Assembly: GCA_003246255.1 (NCBI GenBank)
Contig: QKAX01000174.1
Coordinates: forward strand, 1-34,006
DNA from: Demequina lutea
GTDB taxonomy: Bacteria; Actinomycetota; Actinomycetes; Actinomycetales; Demequinaceae
Length of the DNA stretch: 34,006 nt
Reading direction: 5' to 3'
The translations under genes and the position numbers were made by a program. The notes under the pieces were generated by a model. That model was not told the DNA's origin, made no database searches, and saw only the letters and a list, made by a program, of their open reading frames with translations. Below, piece after piece: positions 1 to 9,805 of the stretch. Each line of letters starts with the position of its first letter. Positions within the stretch are counted from its first letter, which is position 1.

Positions 1-2
1 CG

Positions 3-518
3 CCCGGCCGGGTACTGCGAGACCAAGCCATCGTCGCGGCCGCGCGCGCCAAGCCTTCCTCGCTCGAGGCGCTCGTGGCCATCCCCGAGTGGCAGACAAA
101 GGGAACCCGCAGGGCCGCACCCAAGTGGTGGCCGGCCATCGCGGAGGCGCTCGCGCTCTCCGAGAGGCAGCTACCTGCGCGCCGAGCTTCCCAGGGAGAC
201 GGTCCGCCTCCGCCTCGTGCGTGGGCCGATAAGCGTCCCGAGTCGGCCGAGCGCCTCACGCAGGGCCGCGCGGCACTGACCGAACTGGCCGAGCGCCACA
301 TGATGCCCGTGGAGAACCTGTTGCAGCCCGATGCGATGCGGAGGGCGTGCTGGGAGTACCGCGGCGGCGGCGCGGAGTGGATTGCCACGTTCCTCGCCGG
401 CCGCGGCGCCCGTCAGTGGCAGATCGACCTGACCGCCGAGCTATTGGCCGATGCCTTCGAGAGGGCCGCCGTAGCCACAGCAGAGACGGCACAGACCGCT
501 GAGGGCGATGCCGAATAG
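3..518 (+). CDS. Ribonuclease D / HRDC-domain protein, 3' part (gene starts upstream of window)
   Basis: The frame is open from base 3 (PGRVLRDQAIVAAARAKPSSLEALVAIPEW...), upstream of the listed GTG at 75. HRDC-like pattern; sits next to dxs as in other actinobacteria. Confidence 0.75.
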   Translation, partial: PGRVLRDQAIVAAARAKPSSLEALVAIPEWQTKGTRRAAPKWWPAIAEALALSERQLPARRASQGDGPPPPRAWADKRPESAERLTQGRAALTELAERHMMPVENLLQPDAMRRACWEYRGGGAEWIATFLAGRGARQWQIDLTAELLADAFERAAVATAETAQTAEGDAE

Positions 519-542
519 GCGGAGCGCCCTGCCCGCCGGGAG

Positions 543-2399
543 CTAGTTGAGGCGAGCGATCGTGGCGTCGGAGATCGCCGAGGCCTCGAGCCCAATCTCG
601 TCGAGGATCTGCACGCGGCTCGCGTGGTGCAGGAACTCGCGCGGCACGCCATGGTGCGACCAGAACGCCGTGCGCCCGGCAAGGCGCGCGAACTCGGCCC
701 ACGACTCGCCCACACCGGCGTCGGTGAGGCCGTCCTCGACCGTGACCACCAGCTCGGCATCCCCCAACACCTCGAGCAGACCTTCGGGCACGGGGTGCAC
801 CCACGTGGCGGTGGCGGCGATCACCGATTCGCCCTCTGCGGCGAGCTTCCCAGCGACGTCCACCGCGGTCGACGCCATGGACCCGATGCCAAAGACCACC
901 ACGCGCGGCGCGGTGCCGTGCTCGGCCAGGATGTCGATGTCCTGCACGCTGCGCACGGCCGGCATTGGCGAGCCGACGGCGCCCTTGGGGTAGCGCACCA
1001 CTGTGGGCGCGTCGTTCACGTCGAGCGACTCGCGGAACGACGAGCGCAGCGTCGCCTCGTCCCGGGGCGCGGCGAGGCGGAGGCCCGGCACGTGCCGCAG
1101 CAGCGCCATGTCCCACATGCCGTTGTGGCTCGCTCCGTCGTCGCCCGTGATGCCGGCGCGGTCGAGCATGAAGGTGACGCCCGCGCGGTGCAGCGCCACA
1201 TCCATGAGCAACTGATCGAACGCGCGGTTGAGGAACGTGGCGTAGACGGCCACCACCGGGTGGAATCCGGCAAACGCAAGGCCGGCCGCCGTGGTGACGG
1301 CGTGCTGCTCGGCGATGCCGACGTCGATGACGCGCTCGGGATGAGCATCGGCCAGGGGCTGCAGGCCCACGGGGGCGAGCATCGCCGCGGTGATGCCCAC
1401 CACATCGTCGCGCTCCTCGGCCGCGGCCAGCATCTCGTCGGCAAAGACGGAGGTCCAGCCAAACCGGGAGGGCTCGATAGGAAGCCCCGTCTCGGGGTGG
1501 ATCTTGCCCACCGCGTGAAAGCGATCGGCCGCATCCTGCTCGGCCGGCTCGTAGCCCCGTCCCTTGTCGGTCAGCACGTGCACGATCACGGGGGCGCCAA
1601 AGCCCTTCGCGTGCTCGAGCGCCGCCTCGACCTGGCGGAGGTCGTGGCCGTCCACGGGGCCGAGGTACTTGAGCCCCAGATCCTCGAACATGCCATGCGG
1701 GCCGATGAGCCCCTTGAGCGCCGCCTTGCCGTGCATGACCGTCTGGTACAGGAACTCGCGCGCGGGACCGCGACCAGCGAACGTGCGCTTGCCCCAGCTG
1801 AGGAAGTTCTCGTACGTACGCGACGTGCGAATGCCGTCGAGCTTGCGCGCGAGGCCACCGATGGTGGGCGCATAGGAGCGGCCGTTGTCGTTGACGATGA
1901 CCACGACGCGGTCCTCGCAGTCGGCAAGCGAATTGAGGGCCTCCCAGGCCATGCCGCCGGTGAGCGCGCCATCGCCGATGATGGCCACGGTGGTGCGGTC
2001 GGTCTCGCCGCGCAGCGTGTGGCCACGCGCGATGCCAGCGGCCCACGACAGCGCCGTGGAGGCATGCGAGTTCTCTACGATGTCGTGCTCCGACTCGGCT
2101 CGAGCCGGGTATCCCGAGACTCCCCCACGCTTGCGAAGGTCGCTAAAGTCACGGCGTCCGGTCAGCAGCTTGTGGACGTAGCTCTGGTGTCCGGTGTCGA
2201 ACACGATCCGGTCGTGCGGCGAGTCGAAGACTCGGTGCATCGCGAGCGTGAGCTCCACGACACCCAGGTTGGGTCCCAAGTGACCGCCGGTGCGCGACAC
2301 GGCGTCCACCAGGTAGTGCCGAATCTCGTCGGCGAGCTGTCTGAGCTCCTCATCGGTGAGGTTCCGCAAATCCTGCGGGGACTCGATGCGCTCCAGCAC
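543..2399 (-). CDS. dxs: 1-deoxy-D-xylulose-5-phosphate synthase
   Basis: Typical DXS sequence (GGHLGPNLGVVELTLAMHRVFDSPHDRIVFDTGHQSYVHKLLTGR; TDKGRGYEPAE; DRAGITGDDGASHNG). The track start at 2414 is a TTG; GTG at 2399 has a good SD (AGGAG-N5-GTG) and fits the usual N-terminus (VLERIESPQDL). Confidence 0.95.
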   Translation of the reverse strand: MLERIESPQDLRNLTDEELRQLADEIRHYLVDAVSRTGGHLGPNLGVVELTLAMHRVFDSPHDRIVFDTGHQSYVHKLLTGRRDFSDLRKRGGVSGYPARAESEHDIVENSHASTALSWAAGIARGHTLRGETDRTTVAIIGDGALTGGMAWEALNSLADCEDRVVVIVNDNGRSYAPTIGGLARKLDGIRTSRTYENFLSWGKRTFAGRGPAREFLYQTVMHGKAALKGLIGPHGMFEDLGLKYLGPVDGHDLRQVEAALEHAKGFGAPVIVHVLTDKGRGYEPAEQDAADRFHAVGKIHPETGLPIEPSRFGWTSVFADEMLAAAEERDDVVGITAAMLAPVGLQPLADAHPERVIDVGIAEQHAVTTAAGLAFAGFHPVVAVYATFLNRAFDQLLMDVALHRAGVTFMLDRAGITGDDGASHNGMWDMALLRHVPGLRLAAPRDEATLRSSFRESLDVNDAPTVVRYPKGAVGSPMPAVRSVQDIDILAEHGTAPRVVVFGIGSMASTAVDVAGKLAAEGESVIAATATWVHPVPEGLLEVLGDAELVVTVEDGLTDAGVGESWAEFARLAGRTAFWSHHGVPREFLHHASRVQILDEIGLEASAISDATIARLN

Positions 2400-2441
2400 G
2401 CTCGCTCCTGTCAATCGGTTCCTGCCACTGTACGACCTGCA

Positions 2442-2478
2442 ACGCCGGGGCGGGTCCGGTGCTTCCGCGCCCCGGCGT
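2442..2478 (-). terminator. Hairpin between acnA and dxs, likely acnA terminator or attenuating stem
   Basis: ACGCCGGGGCG-N15-CGCCCCGGCGT, a perfect 11-bp stem in the gap between acnA stop and dxs start; no T-tract. Confidence 0.5.
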
Positions 2479-2487
2479 GAACGTGCG

Positions 2488-5298
2488 CTACTTCACCAGG
2501 GAGCGCAGCACGTACTGCAGGATGCCGCCGTTGCGGAAGTAGTCGGCCTCGCCTGGGGTGTCGATGCGCACCACGGCGTCGAACTCCACCACGGAGCCGT
2601 CGGCCTTGGTCGCCTTCACTGTGAGCGTCTTGGGGTGCTCACCTGCGCTGAACGCCGCGACGCCGGCGATGTCGAACGTCTCGGTGCCGTCGAGGCCCAC
2701 CGATGCGGCGGTCTCGCCCGCGGGGAACTGCAGCGGCAGCACGCCCATGCCGATCAGGTTGGAGCGGTGGATGCGCTCAAAGCTCTCCGCCACCACGGCG
2801 CGCACGCCCAGCAGGCGCGTGCCCTTGGCCGCCCAGTCACGCGACGAACCCGTGCCGTACTCCTTGCCTGCCAGCACCACGAGCGGCACTCCCGCGTCCT
2901 GGTAGGCGACCGAAGCGTCGTAGATGGTGGTCTGCTCGCCCGTGAGGTGGTTGAGCGTGAAGCCGCCCTCGACACCGTCCAGCAACAGGTTCTTGAGGCG
3001 GATGTTGGCAAAGGTGCCGCGAATCATGACCTCGTGGTTGCCGCGGCGCGAGCCATAGGAGTTGAAGTCGCGACGGTCAACGCCGTGCTCCGCGAGGTAC
3101 ACGCCCGCGGGGCTGTCGGCCTTGATCGAGCCGGCGGGCGAGATGTGGTCGGTGGTGACCGAGTCGCCCAGCAGCGCCAGCACGCGGGCGCCCGCGATGT
3201 CCTCGACGGGCTCGGGCTCCATGCCCATGCCCTCGAAGTACGGGGGCTTGCGCACGTAGGTGGAGTCGTCCTCCCACTCGAACGTCTTGCCGTCCGGCGT
3301 GGGCAGGCCGCGCCAGCGCTCGTCACCCGAGAACACGTCGGCGTAGTCCTTGGCGAACATCTCCTCGGTGATCGCCGACTGCACGATCGCCTCGACCTCG
3401 CTCGGGTCCGGCCAGATGTCCTTGAGGAACACATCCTTGCCCTGCGAGTCCTTGCCAAGGGGCTCCGCGTCAAAGTCGAAGTCCATCGTGCCCGCAAGCG
3501 CGTACGCGATCACGAGTGGCGGCGACGCGAGGTAGTTCATCTTGACGTCGGGGTTGATGCGGCCCTCGAAGTTGCGGTTACCCGACAGCACCGACACGAC
3601 GGCGAGGTCGTTCTCGTTGACGGCGGCCGAGACCTCCGCGGGCAGCGGGCCCGAGTTGCCGATGCAGGTGGTGCAGCCATAGCCCACGAGGTGGAAGCCA
3701 AGCGCCTCGAGGTCGGGCCACAGCCCGGCCTTCTCGTAGTAGTCGGTGACCACCTGCGAGCCGGGCGCCATGGACGTCTTGACCCAGGGCTTCGACGTGA
3801 GGCCCTTCTCGTTGGCGTTGCGAGCCAGCAGGGCCGCGGCCAGCATGACTGACGGGTTTGACGTGTTGGTGCACGAGGTGATCGACGCGATCACCACTCG
3901 CCCGTGGTCGAGGTCCGTCTCGGTGCCGTCCGCGAGCGTCAGCGGCACGTGCTTGTGCGGGCGCTTGCTGGTGGGCAGGCCGATGGGTGCGGGCTCAGGC
4001 GCGTCGCCCGCGTGCGCCTCTGCGGCGATGGGGTCGGAGGCGGGGAAGGTCTCCTCGACGGACTCGTCGAGGCCGTGCAGCTCAGTCTCTTCGTGCGTCG
4101 CGTAGTCGTTGATCGACACGCCGAACGACGTCTTCGCTGCCGTCAGCTCGATGCGGTCCTGGGGACGCTTGGGGCCGGCGATCGAGGGCACCACGGTGCT
4201 GAGGTCCAGCTCGAGGTACTCGGAGAACACAGGCTCGATGTAGTCGGCGGACGACGGGTCGTGCCACAGGCCCTGCGCCTTGGTGTAGGCCTCGACGAGC
4301 GCCACCTGCTGAGGGGTGCGTCCAGTCAGGCGCAGGTAGTCGATCGTGACGCCGTCGATCGGGAAGATCGCCGCGGTGGAGCCAAACTCGGGCGACATAT
4401 TGCCGATCGTGGCGCGGTTGGCGAGCGGCACGGCTCCCACGCCCTCGCCGTAGAACTCGACGAACTTGCCCACGACCCCGTGCTTGCGGAGCATCTCGGT
4501 GATGGTGAGCACCACGTCGGTCGCGGTGGCGCCGGCGGGGATCGAGCCGGTGAGCTTGAAACCCACCACCTTGGGGATCAGCATCGACACTGGCTGGCCC
4601 AGCATGGCCGCCTCGGCCTCGATGCCGCCCACGCCCCAGCCGAGCACGCCGAGGCCGTTGATCATGGTGGTGTGCGAGTCCGTGCCCACGCACGAGTCGG
4701 GGTAGGCCTGCGTCGCACCACCCGCGTCACGGGTCATCACGCCCCGCGCCAGGTACTCGAGGTTCACCTGGTGGACGATGCCGGTGCCCGGGGGAACGAC
4801 TTTGAAGTTGTCGAAGGCGGTCTGGCCCCAGCGCAGGAACTGGTAACGCTCCCGGTTGCGCTCGTACTCGAGCTGGGTGTTGAGCTCAAGAGCGTCCTTG
4901 CGTCCAAAAATGTCGATCACCACGGAGTGGTCGATCACCATCTCGGCGGGCGCGAGCGGGTTGATGACGCTCGGGTCGCCGCCGAGGTCCGCCACTGCCT
5001 CGCGCATCGTCGCAAGATCCACCACGCACGGAACGCCTGTGAAGTCCTGCATCACCACGCGGGCGGGCGTGAACTGAATCTCGGTGTCCGGCTCGGCCTG
5101 CGGATCCCACGCGGCGAGCGCCTTGACGTGCTCGGCGGTGATGTTCGCGCCATCCTCGGTGCGCAGCAACGCCTCAGCCAGAATCTTGAGCGAATACGGG
5201 AGCTTCTCCAGCCCGGGCACCGCGTCGAGTCGGTAGATCTCGTAGGACTCGTCCCCGACCGTCAAAGTGGACTGGGAACCCAGACTGTTGATGCTCAT
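2488..5298 (-). CDS. acnA: Aconitate hydratase A
   Basis: [65 protein letters not shown] at 5298 has SD GAGGAG; the listed start at 5325 overlaps a TAGGAT -10 candidate (5324-5329). Confidence 0.95.
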   Translation of the reverse strand: MSINSLGSQSTLTVGDESYEIYRLDAVPGLEKLPYSLKILAEALLRTEDGANITAEHVKALAAWDPQAEPDTEIQFTPARVVMQDFTGVPCVVDLATMREAVADLGGDPSVINPLAPAEMVIDHSVVIDIFGRKDALELNTQLEYERNRERYQFLRWGQTAFDNFKVVPPGTGIVHQVNLEYLARGVMTRDAGGATQAYPDSCVGTDSHTTMINGLGVLGWGVGGIEAEAAMLGQPVSMLIPKVVGFKLTGSIPAGATATDVVLTITEMLRKHGVVGKFVEFYGEGVGAVPLANRATIGNMSPEFGSTAAIFPIDGVTIDYLRLTGRTPQQVALVEAYTKAQGLWHDPSSADYIEPVFSEYLELDLSTVVPSIAGPKRPQDRIELTAAKTSFGVSINDYATHEETELHGLDESVEETFPASDPIAAEAHAGDAPEPAPIGLPTSKRPHKHVPLTLADGTETDLDHGRVVIASITSCTNTSNPSVMLAAALLARNANEKGLTSKPWVKTSMAPGSQVVTDYYEKAGLWPDLEALGFHLVGYGCTTCIGNSGPLPAEVSAAVNENDLAVVSVLSGNRNFEGRINPDVKMNYLASPPLVIAYALAGTMDFDFDAEPLGKDSQGKDVFLKDIWPDPSEVEAIVQSAITEEMFAKDYADVFSGDERWRGLPTPDGKTFEWEDDSTYVRKPPYFEGMGMEPEPVEDIAGARVLALLGDSVTTDHISPAGSIKADSPAGVYLAEHGVDRRDFNSYGSRRGNHEVMIRGTFANIRLKNLLLDGVEGGFTLNHLTGEQTTIYDASVAYQDAGVPLVVLAGKEYGTGSSRDWAAKGTRLLGVRAVVAESFERIHRSNLIGMGVLPLQFPAGETAASVGLDGTETFDIAGVAAFSAGEHPKTLTVKATKADGSVVEFDAVVRIDTPGEADYFRNGGILQYVLRSLVK

Positions 5299-5363
5299 TG
5301 CACTCCTCGACTCGTGAGCCTTCATCCTACCGACGTCCCTGGGACCTTAGGGTGAGGCGAGCC

Positions 5364-6533
5364 CTACTGCCGCGTGAAAGATGCGACAGTCTCGACGTGG
5401 TGGGTCATGGGGAACAGATCCCATGCCTGTGCATCGTCGAACGCATAGCCGCGCTCGGTCAGCAGCGCCGCGTCGCGGGCGAGAGCGACTGGATCGCAGG
5501 CCACGTAGACGACGCGTTCAGGCGCGAGGGCAACCATTGCGTCCACCGTCGCCGCCTTCGCACCTGCGCGCGGCGGGTCGAGCACGATGGTGCCGCCCTC
5601 ATACGTCTCGCCGTCGCGCGCAAGGCGCTCAAGAGTGCGGCGGGCGTCGCCCATGATGGCGCGCGATCCGGAGAACCTCTCCAGGTTGCGCTCGAGGGCC
5701 GACTTTGCGGAGCCGTGCGCCGACTCCACGCCTGTCACCGTGCGACCAGTCGCGGCGATCGCGGCAGAGAACAGCCCTGCGCCTGCGTACAGATCCATGA
5801 CGCGGTCACCCTCGCCGATGCGAGAGAGCACCTCGCGCGTGAGGACCGCCGGGGCGCCGTCGTGCACCTGCCAGAAGTCGTGCGCGCTCAGCGCAAACGT
5901 GAGGTCGCCCACCCGCTCCGTGAGCGCCTTGCCCGCGCCTCGCGTTCCACGCACCACGTGCACCCAGCCGGTGGATGTCTCCATGACCTCGATGCGGTCG
6001 CCTGGCGCCGCCTCGGTGGCGAGCAACGAGGCCTCCGCAGCGGGCGTGGCGAGCGGCATTGAGTCCAGGGTGCGTCGCGCTCCCCCGCCCTGCAGTGCCA
6101 TCGTGGGCCTACCGTCATCACCCGCGACGGCCGAAACTCGCGTCCGATACCGCAGGCCGCCCCGCTCGTCGTCGCCAGGCACCGCCAGCACGCCGTTCGT
6201 GTACTCGATGCCGGCAAACCGCGAGAACGCGTCCGTCAGAACTGCGTCCTTCCACGCGCGCTGTGCAGGCAGCGCCACGTGGCCTAGTTCCGCGCCGCCC
6301 ACGCCACCCTGCGCGGCCTCGGGCCACGGGTGCACGACGCGGTCTGGCGAGGCCTCTATCACCCGCACGGCGTCGGCGTTCCAGAAGCGGGCGTCTGGCT
6401 TCGCGTCGACAACCTCGGCCTCGACCACTTCGCCCGGCAGCGCGTGGCGTACAAACACAGCGCGTCCCTCGTGGCGAGCGATGCAGTGCCCGCCGTGAGC
6501 CGGCGCGCCTACTGTCACGGTGATGGTGGTCAT
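5364..6533 (-). CDS. TRAM-domain class I SAM-dependent RNA methyltransferase (TrmA/RumA-like)
   Basis: N-terminal TRAM-like segment (MTTITVTVGAPAHGGHCIARHEGRAVFVRHALPGEVVEAEV), VMDLYAGAGLFSAAIA, VLDPPRAGA, VVYVACDPVALARD. Its ATG overlaps the upstream gene stop by 4 bp. Confidence 0.85.
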   Translation of the reverse strand: MTTITVTVGAPAHGGHCIARHEGRAVFVRHALPGEVVEAEVVDAKPDARFWNADAVRVIEASPDRVVHPWPEAAQGGVGGAELGHVALPAQRAWKDAVLTDAFSRFAGIEYTNGVLAVPGDDERGGLRYRTRVSAVAGDDGRPTMALQGGGARRTLDSMPLATPAAEASLLATEAAPGDRIEVMETSTGWVHVVRGTRGAGKALTERVGDLTFALSAHDFWQVHDGAPAVLTREVLSRIGEGDRVMDLYAGAGLFSAAIAATGRTVTGVESAHGSAKSALERNLERFSGSRAIMGDARRTLERLARDGETYEGGTIVLDPPRAGAKAATVDAMVALAPERVVYVACDPVALARDAALLTERGYAFDDAQAWDLFPMTHHVETVASFTRQ

Positions 6534-8428
6534 GGCAACTCCGTTGCATCTGTCACAAGCTCGTCCACGGGGCCCTCGCGGCGCGCGGACTCGAGCATCC
6601 ACGGCACCGCGCTGACCACCACGTGCGGCACATTGATGAGCTGGGCGCGCAGCCGCGCGGTGTTGCGATTGTGCAGCAACTGCTCCCACCAACGGCCCAC
6701 GATGTACTCGGGGACGTACACGTACACGGCCTCGCGCGGTGACCTCAGGTGGATGGACTTGACGTACTCGAGCATGGGCGCCACGAGGTCGCGATATGGC
6801 GAGTCGAGCACCACGAGCGGCGCGCCGAGGTCCATGGAGGCCCAGCGCTTCTGCAGTGCCAAGCTTGCGCCCTTGTCCATCTGGACGGTCACAGCCTTGA
6901 GGGTGGTGTGGCGCGCCGCCTTGGCGTAGGCGAGGGCGTGAAGCGCGGGGCGGCTGAGCTGGGCCACGAGCACGATGCCGTGCGTGGCCGATGGCAGCGT
7001 GGGCGCCATCGTGTCCTTGTCCAGGGCGATGTCCAGCCGCACGGCCTCATAGTGCTTGCGGATCGCACCCATCAACAGCACCACGACCACGATCAGGGCG
7101 ATCGCAATCCATGCGCCGTTCAGAAAGTTGAACACCGCCGTCACCACGAGAACACCAGTCGCCACCACCAGCGCGAACATGTGCAGCACGCGGCGCACGG
7201 CGAACTGCCACCTGGCCTTGGGTTCGGTGGCGAGTGCGAGCTTCGCTCCCGTCCACTCGATCATGGCGCGCTGGCTCAGAACGATGGCCGTGAACACGCC
7301 CACGATGTACATGTGAACGAGGGTCTCGACGCTCGCCTGTGACATGAGCACGATAGCCGCCGAGATGCCGGCAACAAGCAGAATCGACCCGCGCTGCACA
7401 AGCCTGTCGTTGCGCATGGCCATCTGGCGCGGCAGGAATGCGTCCGACGCGAGCAGACCCGTGAGCCGCGAGAAACGCCGGAACACGCTCGATGCAGCGG
7501 CGTACAGCAGCATCACGGCGGTGGCCCCCACCACCCAGACCGCCACATCGTTGCGGAAGACGCGACTCGACACCTGCATCAGGATTGAGCCCTCCGACCA
7601 TCCGCTCAGGCGGTAGGTCCAGGCGAGCCACGACACAGCGAAGAACGCCAGCGCCGCCGCGAGCACACCGACGATCAGGGTCTTTGCCGCGCGCCTTCCC
7701 CTCGGTTGCGCGTGCGAGGGACCTGACGACGCGAGGTGCTCGATTCCCGTGACCATCACCGCGCCGGAGGCGACGGCACCCGCGTACGCCGCCAGCACCG
7801 TCCACGAGTCCGGCGTCTCCGCCTGCACGGGAACAAGGGCGTCTGTCGTATGGCGCGCGATGCCCACGATCGCGAGCACCAGCAACACCAGCAAGAAGCC
7901 GTGGAACACGGCCACGAGCACGCGTCGGCGATCACGGATGCCGCGCAGGTGCATGAGCGTCATGATGGCGAGCGCTCCGATCGCCATGGCTGGCTCCCAG
8001 CCGTCCCACTCGGGCACCAGATACAGCACCACCTCGGCAATCGCCGAGACCGAGATCGTGACCGTGAAGAGGTAGTCGATGAGCAGGGATGCGCCCGTCA
8101 CCATGCCGTATCGCTGGCCGAGGCGGTCGCGGACCACTCCGTAATCGCCGCGCTCGTGGGGGAACGCGCTCACCTGCGACGCATACGCCATGGCGAGCAA
8201 CACCAGGATGAAGACCGTGCCGCCCGCCATGTAAGGGATCGCTCCCTGCTGGCCGCCTGACCTCAGCGCGTCGACCACCGCGTCGGGGCCATATGCCACG
8301 GCCGAGACGATGCCCGCGCCAAACACGGGAAGCGCCAGGCGGCTCCGAAGAGTCGTGGGCTTCATCATGTCCGTCGCGACGGGCGCGCCGAACAGGAATC
8401 GCTTCGCTCGCTCCAAAAACCGCTGCAC
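6530..8428 (-). CDS. APC-superfamily transporter, KimA-like (potassium importer family), with C-terminal cytosolic domain
   Basis: RFLFGAP...SAVAYGPDAV...GASLLIDYLFTVTISVSAIAE...LRGIRDRRR resembles KimA; multiple TM helices then a soluble tail. GTG start at 8428 inferred from the divergent gene and the domain start. Confidence 0.7.
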   Translation of the reverse strand: MQRFLERAKRFLFGAPVATDMMKPTTLRSRLALPVFGAGIVSAVAYGPDAVVDALRSGGQQGAIPYMAGGTVFILVLLAMAYASQVSAFPHERGDYGVVRDRLGQRYGMVTGASLLIDYLFTVTISVSAIAEVVLYLVPEWDGWEPAMAIGALAIMTLMHLRGIRDRRRVLVAVFHGFLLVLLVLAIVGIARHTTDALVPVQAETPDSWTVLAAYAGAVASGAVMVTGIEHLASSGPSHAQPRGRRAAKTLIVGVLAAALAFFAVSWLAWTYRLSGWSEGSILMQVSSRVFRNDVAVWVVGATAVMLLYAAASSVFRRFSRLTGLLASDAFLPRQMAMRNDRLVQRGSILLVAGISAAIVLMSQASVETLVHMYIVGVFTAIVLSQRAMIEWTGAKLALATEPKARWQFAVRRVLHMFALVVATGVLVVTAVFNFLNGAWIAIALIVVVVLLMGAIRKHYEAVRLDIALDKDTMAPTLPSATHGIVLVAQLSRPALHALAYAKAARHTTLKAVTVQMDKGASLALQKRWASMDLGAPLVVLDSPYRDLVAPMLEYVKSIHLRSPREAVYVYVPEYIVGRWWEQLLHNRNTARLRAQLINVPHVVVSAVPWMLESARREGPVDELVTDATELP

Positions 8429-8468
8429 GACGCACCATCCTAGGCTCCGCGCGGTATAGCGTGGTGGC

Positions 8469-9134
8469 GTGCACGTGGTGATCATGGGCTGTGGCCGTAC
8501 AGGCGCCACGCTGGCGAGCGAGTTTGAGTCGCGCGGACATAGCGTGGCGGTCATCGACGCGAGAGCCGACGCCTTTAGGCGTCTCCCCTCCGACTTCAAG
8601 GGGCAGAAGATCACGGGTCTCGGCTTCGACCGCGACACGCTCGTCTCTGCAGGCGTCGAGGAGGCGTACGCGTTCGCCGCGGTCTCGGACGGCGACAACT
8701 CCAACATCCTCGCCGCGCGCGTGGTGCGCGAGACCTACGGGGTGCAGAACGTGATCGCCCGCATCGCCGACTTCGGCCGCGCCGAGGTGTATAGACGCCT
8801 CGGCATCCCTACCGTCGCACCGGTGCCGTGGACCTCCGCGCAGATCGTGACGCGCCTGCTACCAGGCGGTTCCGATGCCGAGTTCGCCGATCCCGACGCC
8901 GGCATCGTGATGCGCCGCGTCCCGTTCAACGACGGGTGGATTGGGCGACCTGTCACCGAGCTCGAGGCGGCGTCAGGCACCCGCATCGCGTATATTTCGC
9001 GCTTTGGCGAGGCGGTGCTTCCTACCGCCGAGACACTTCTTCAAGCCGACGACGAGGCGCATGTGCTGCTGACGCAGGACGCCGCGCGATCGGCCGTCAA
9101 GATCTTTGGCCACGCGCCCAAGGGGGCATCGTGA
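8469..9134 (+). CDS. TrkA-type (RCK) potassium uptake regulatory protein, CeoB-like
   Basis: MHVVIMGCGRTGATLASEFESRGHSVAVID, Rossmann GxGxxG plus TrkA_C-like tail. Confidence 0.88.
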   Translation: MHVVIMGCGRTGATLASEFESRGHSVAVIDARADAFRRLPSDFKGQKITGLGFDRDTLVSAGVEEAYAFAAVSDGDNSNILAARVVRETYGVQNVIARIADFGRAEVYRRLGIPTVAPVPWTSAQIVTRLLPGGSDAEFADPDAGIVMRRVPFNDGWIGRPVTELEAASGTRIAYISRFGEAVLPTAETLLQADDEAHVLLTQDAARSAVKIFGHAPKGAS

Positions 9135-9805
9135 GAGTACTGATTGCCGGCGCGGGTTCGGTGGGTAGGTCCATCGCGCGCGACCTCATCGAGCACCAGC
9201 ACGAGGTGCTGCTGATCGACAACGCCCCCGCCGCAATGCGCGTGTCACAGGTCGCCGAGGCCGAGTGGATGCTCGCCGATGCCTGCGAACTCATGGCGTT
9301 GCGTGAGGCAGGCGTGGAGAACATGGACGTGGTGGTGGCCGCCACTGGCGACGACAAGGCCAACCTGGTGATCTCCTTCCTCGCCAAGACAGAGTTTGGA
9401 GTGCCCCGCACGGTGGCCCGTGTCAACAACCCGCGCAACGAGTGGATGTACGACTCGCAGTGGGGCGTCGACGTCGCGGTGTCCACTCCGCGCATCATGA
9501 CGGCCATGGTCGAGGAGGCCGTCGCGGTGGGCGATCTGGTGAAGGTGTTCACCTTTCACCAGTCGGGGGCGTCGATCATCGAGGTCACGCTGCCCACCAA
9601 CTCTCCCCTCGTGGGCGCTCCTCTTCGCGAGATCACGCTGCCATCGGACACTGTGCTGAGCTGCATTGTGCGCGGCGACAGGACCATCGCGCCCAGCCCC
9701 GAGGACACGCTCGAGGCCCTCGACGAGCTGCTCTTTATTCTGTCCGCTGAGGCAGACCCTCAGGCTCTTCAGGCAGTTCTACGTTCCGCACCATCTGCCA
9801 CATAA
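9131..9805 (+). CDS. TrkA-type (RCK) potassium uptake regulatory protein, CeoC-like
   Basis: GTG at 9131 overlaps the previous stop (GTGA). MRVLIAGAGSVGRSIARDLIEHQHEVLLID; TrkA_C-like TNSPLVGAPLREITLPSDTVL. Confidence 0.88.
   Translation: MRVLIAGAGSVGRSIARDLIEHQHEVLLIDNAPAAMRVSQVAEAEWMLADACELMALREAGVENMDVVVAATGDDKANLVISFLAKTEFGVPRTVARVNNPRNEWMYDSQWGVDVAVSTPRIMTAMVEEAVAVGDLVKVFTFHQSGASIIEVTLPTNSPLVGAPLREITLPSDTVLSCIVRGDRTIAPSPEDTLEALDELLFILSAEADPQALQAVLRSAPSAT

Noticed and set aside
518-537. GGCGG/CCGCC hairpin between the RNase D-like gene and dxs
   Set aside because: Only a 5-bp stem with a 10-nt loop, and it overlaps the stop codon; not distinguishable from GC-rich background.
256-2046. 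596-aa minus-strand ORF overlapping dxs in another frame
   Set aside because: Arg/His-rich translation without domains; alternative-frame artefact.
624-2480. 618-aa plus-strand ORF antisense to dxs
   Set aside because: High-GC shadow ORF: low-complexity His/Arg/Val-rich translation with no recognisable domain, opposite a clear dxs gene.
2356-5355. Long plus-strand ORFs (2356-3852 and 3904-5355) antisense to acnA
   Set aside because: Same shadow-frame artefact of GC-rich codon bias; acnA on the minus strand explains the region.
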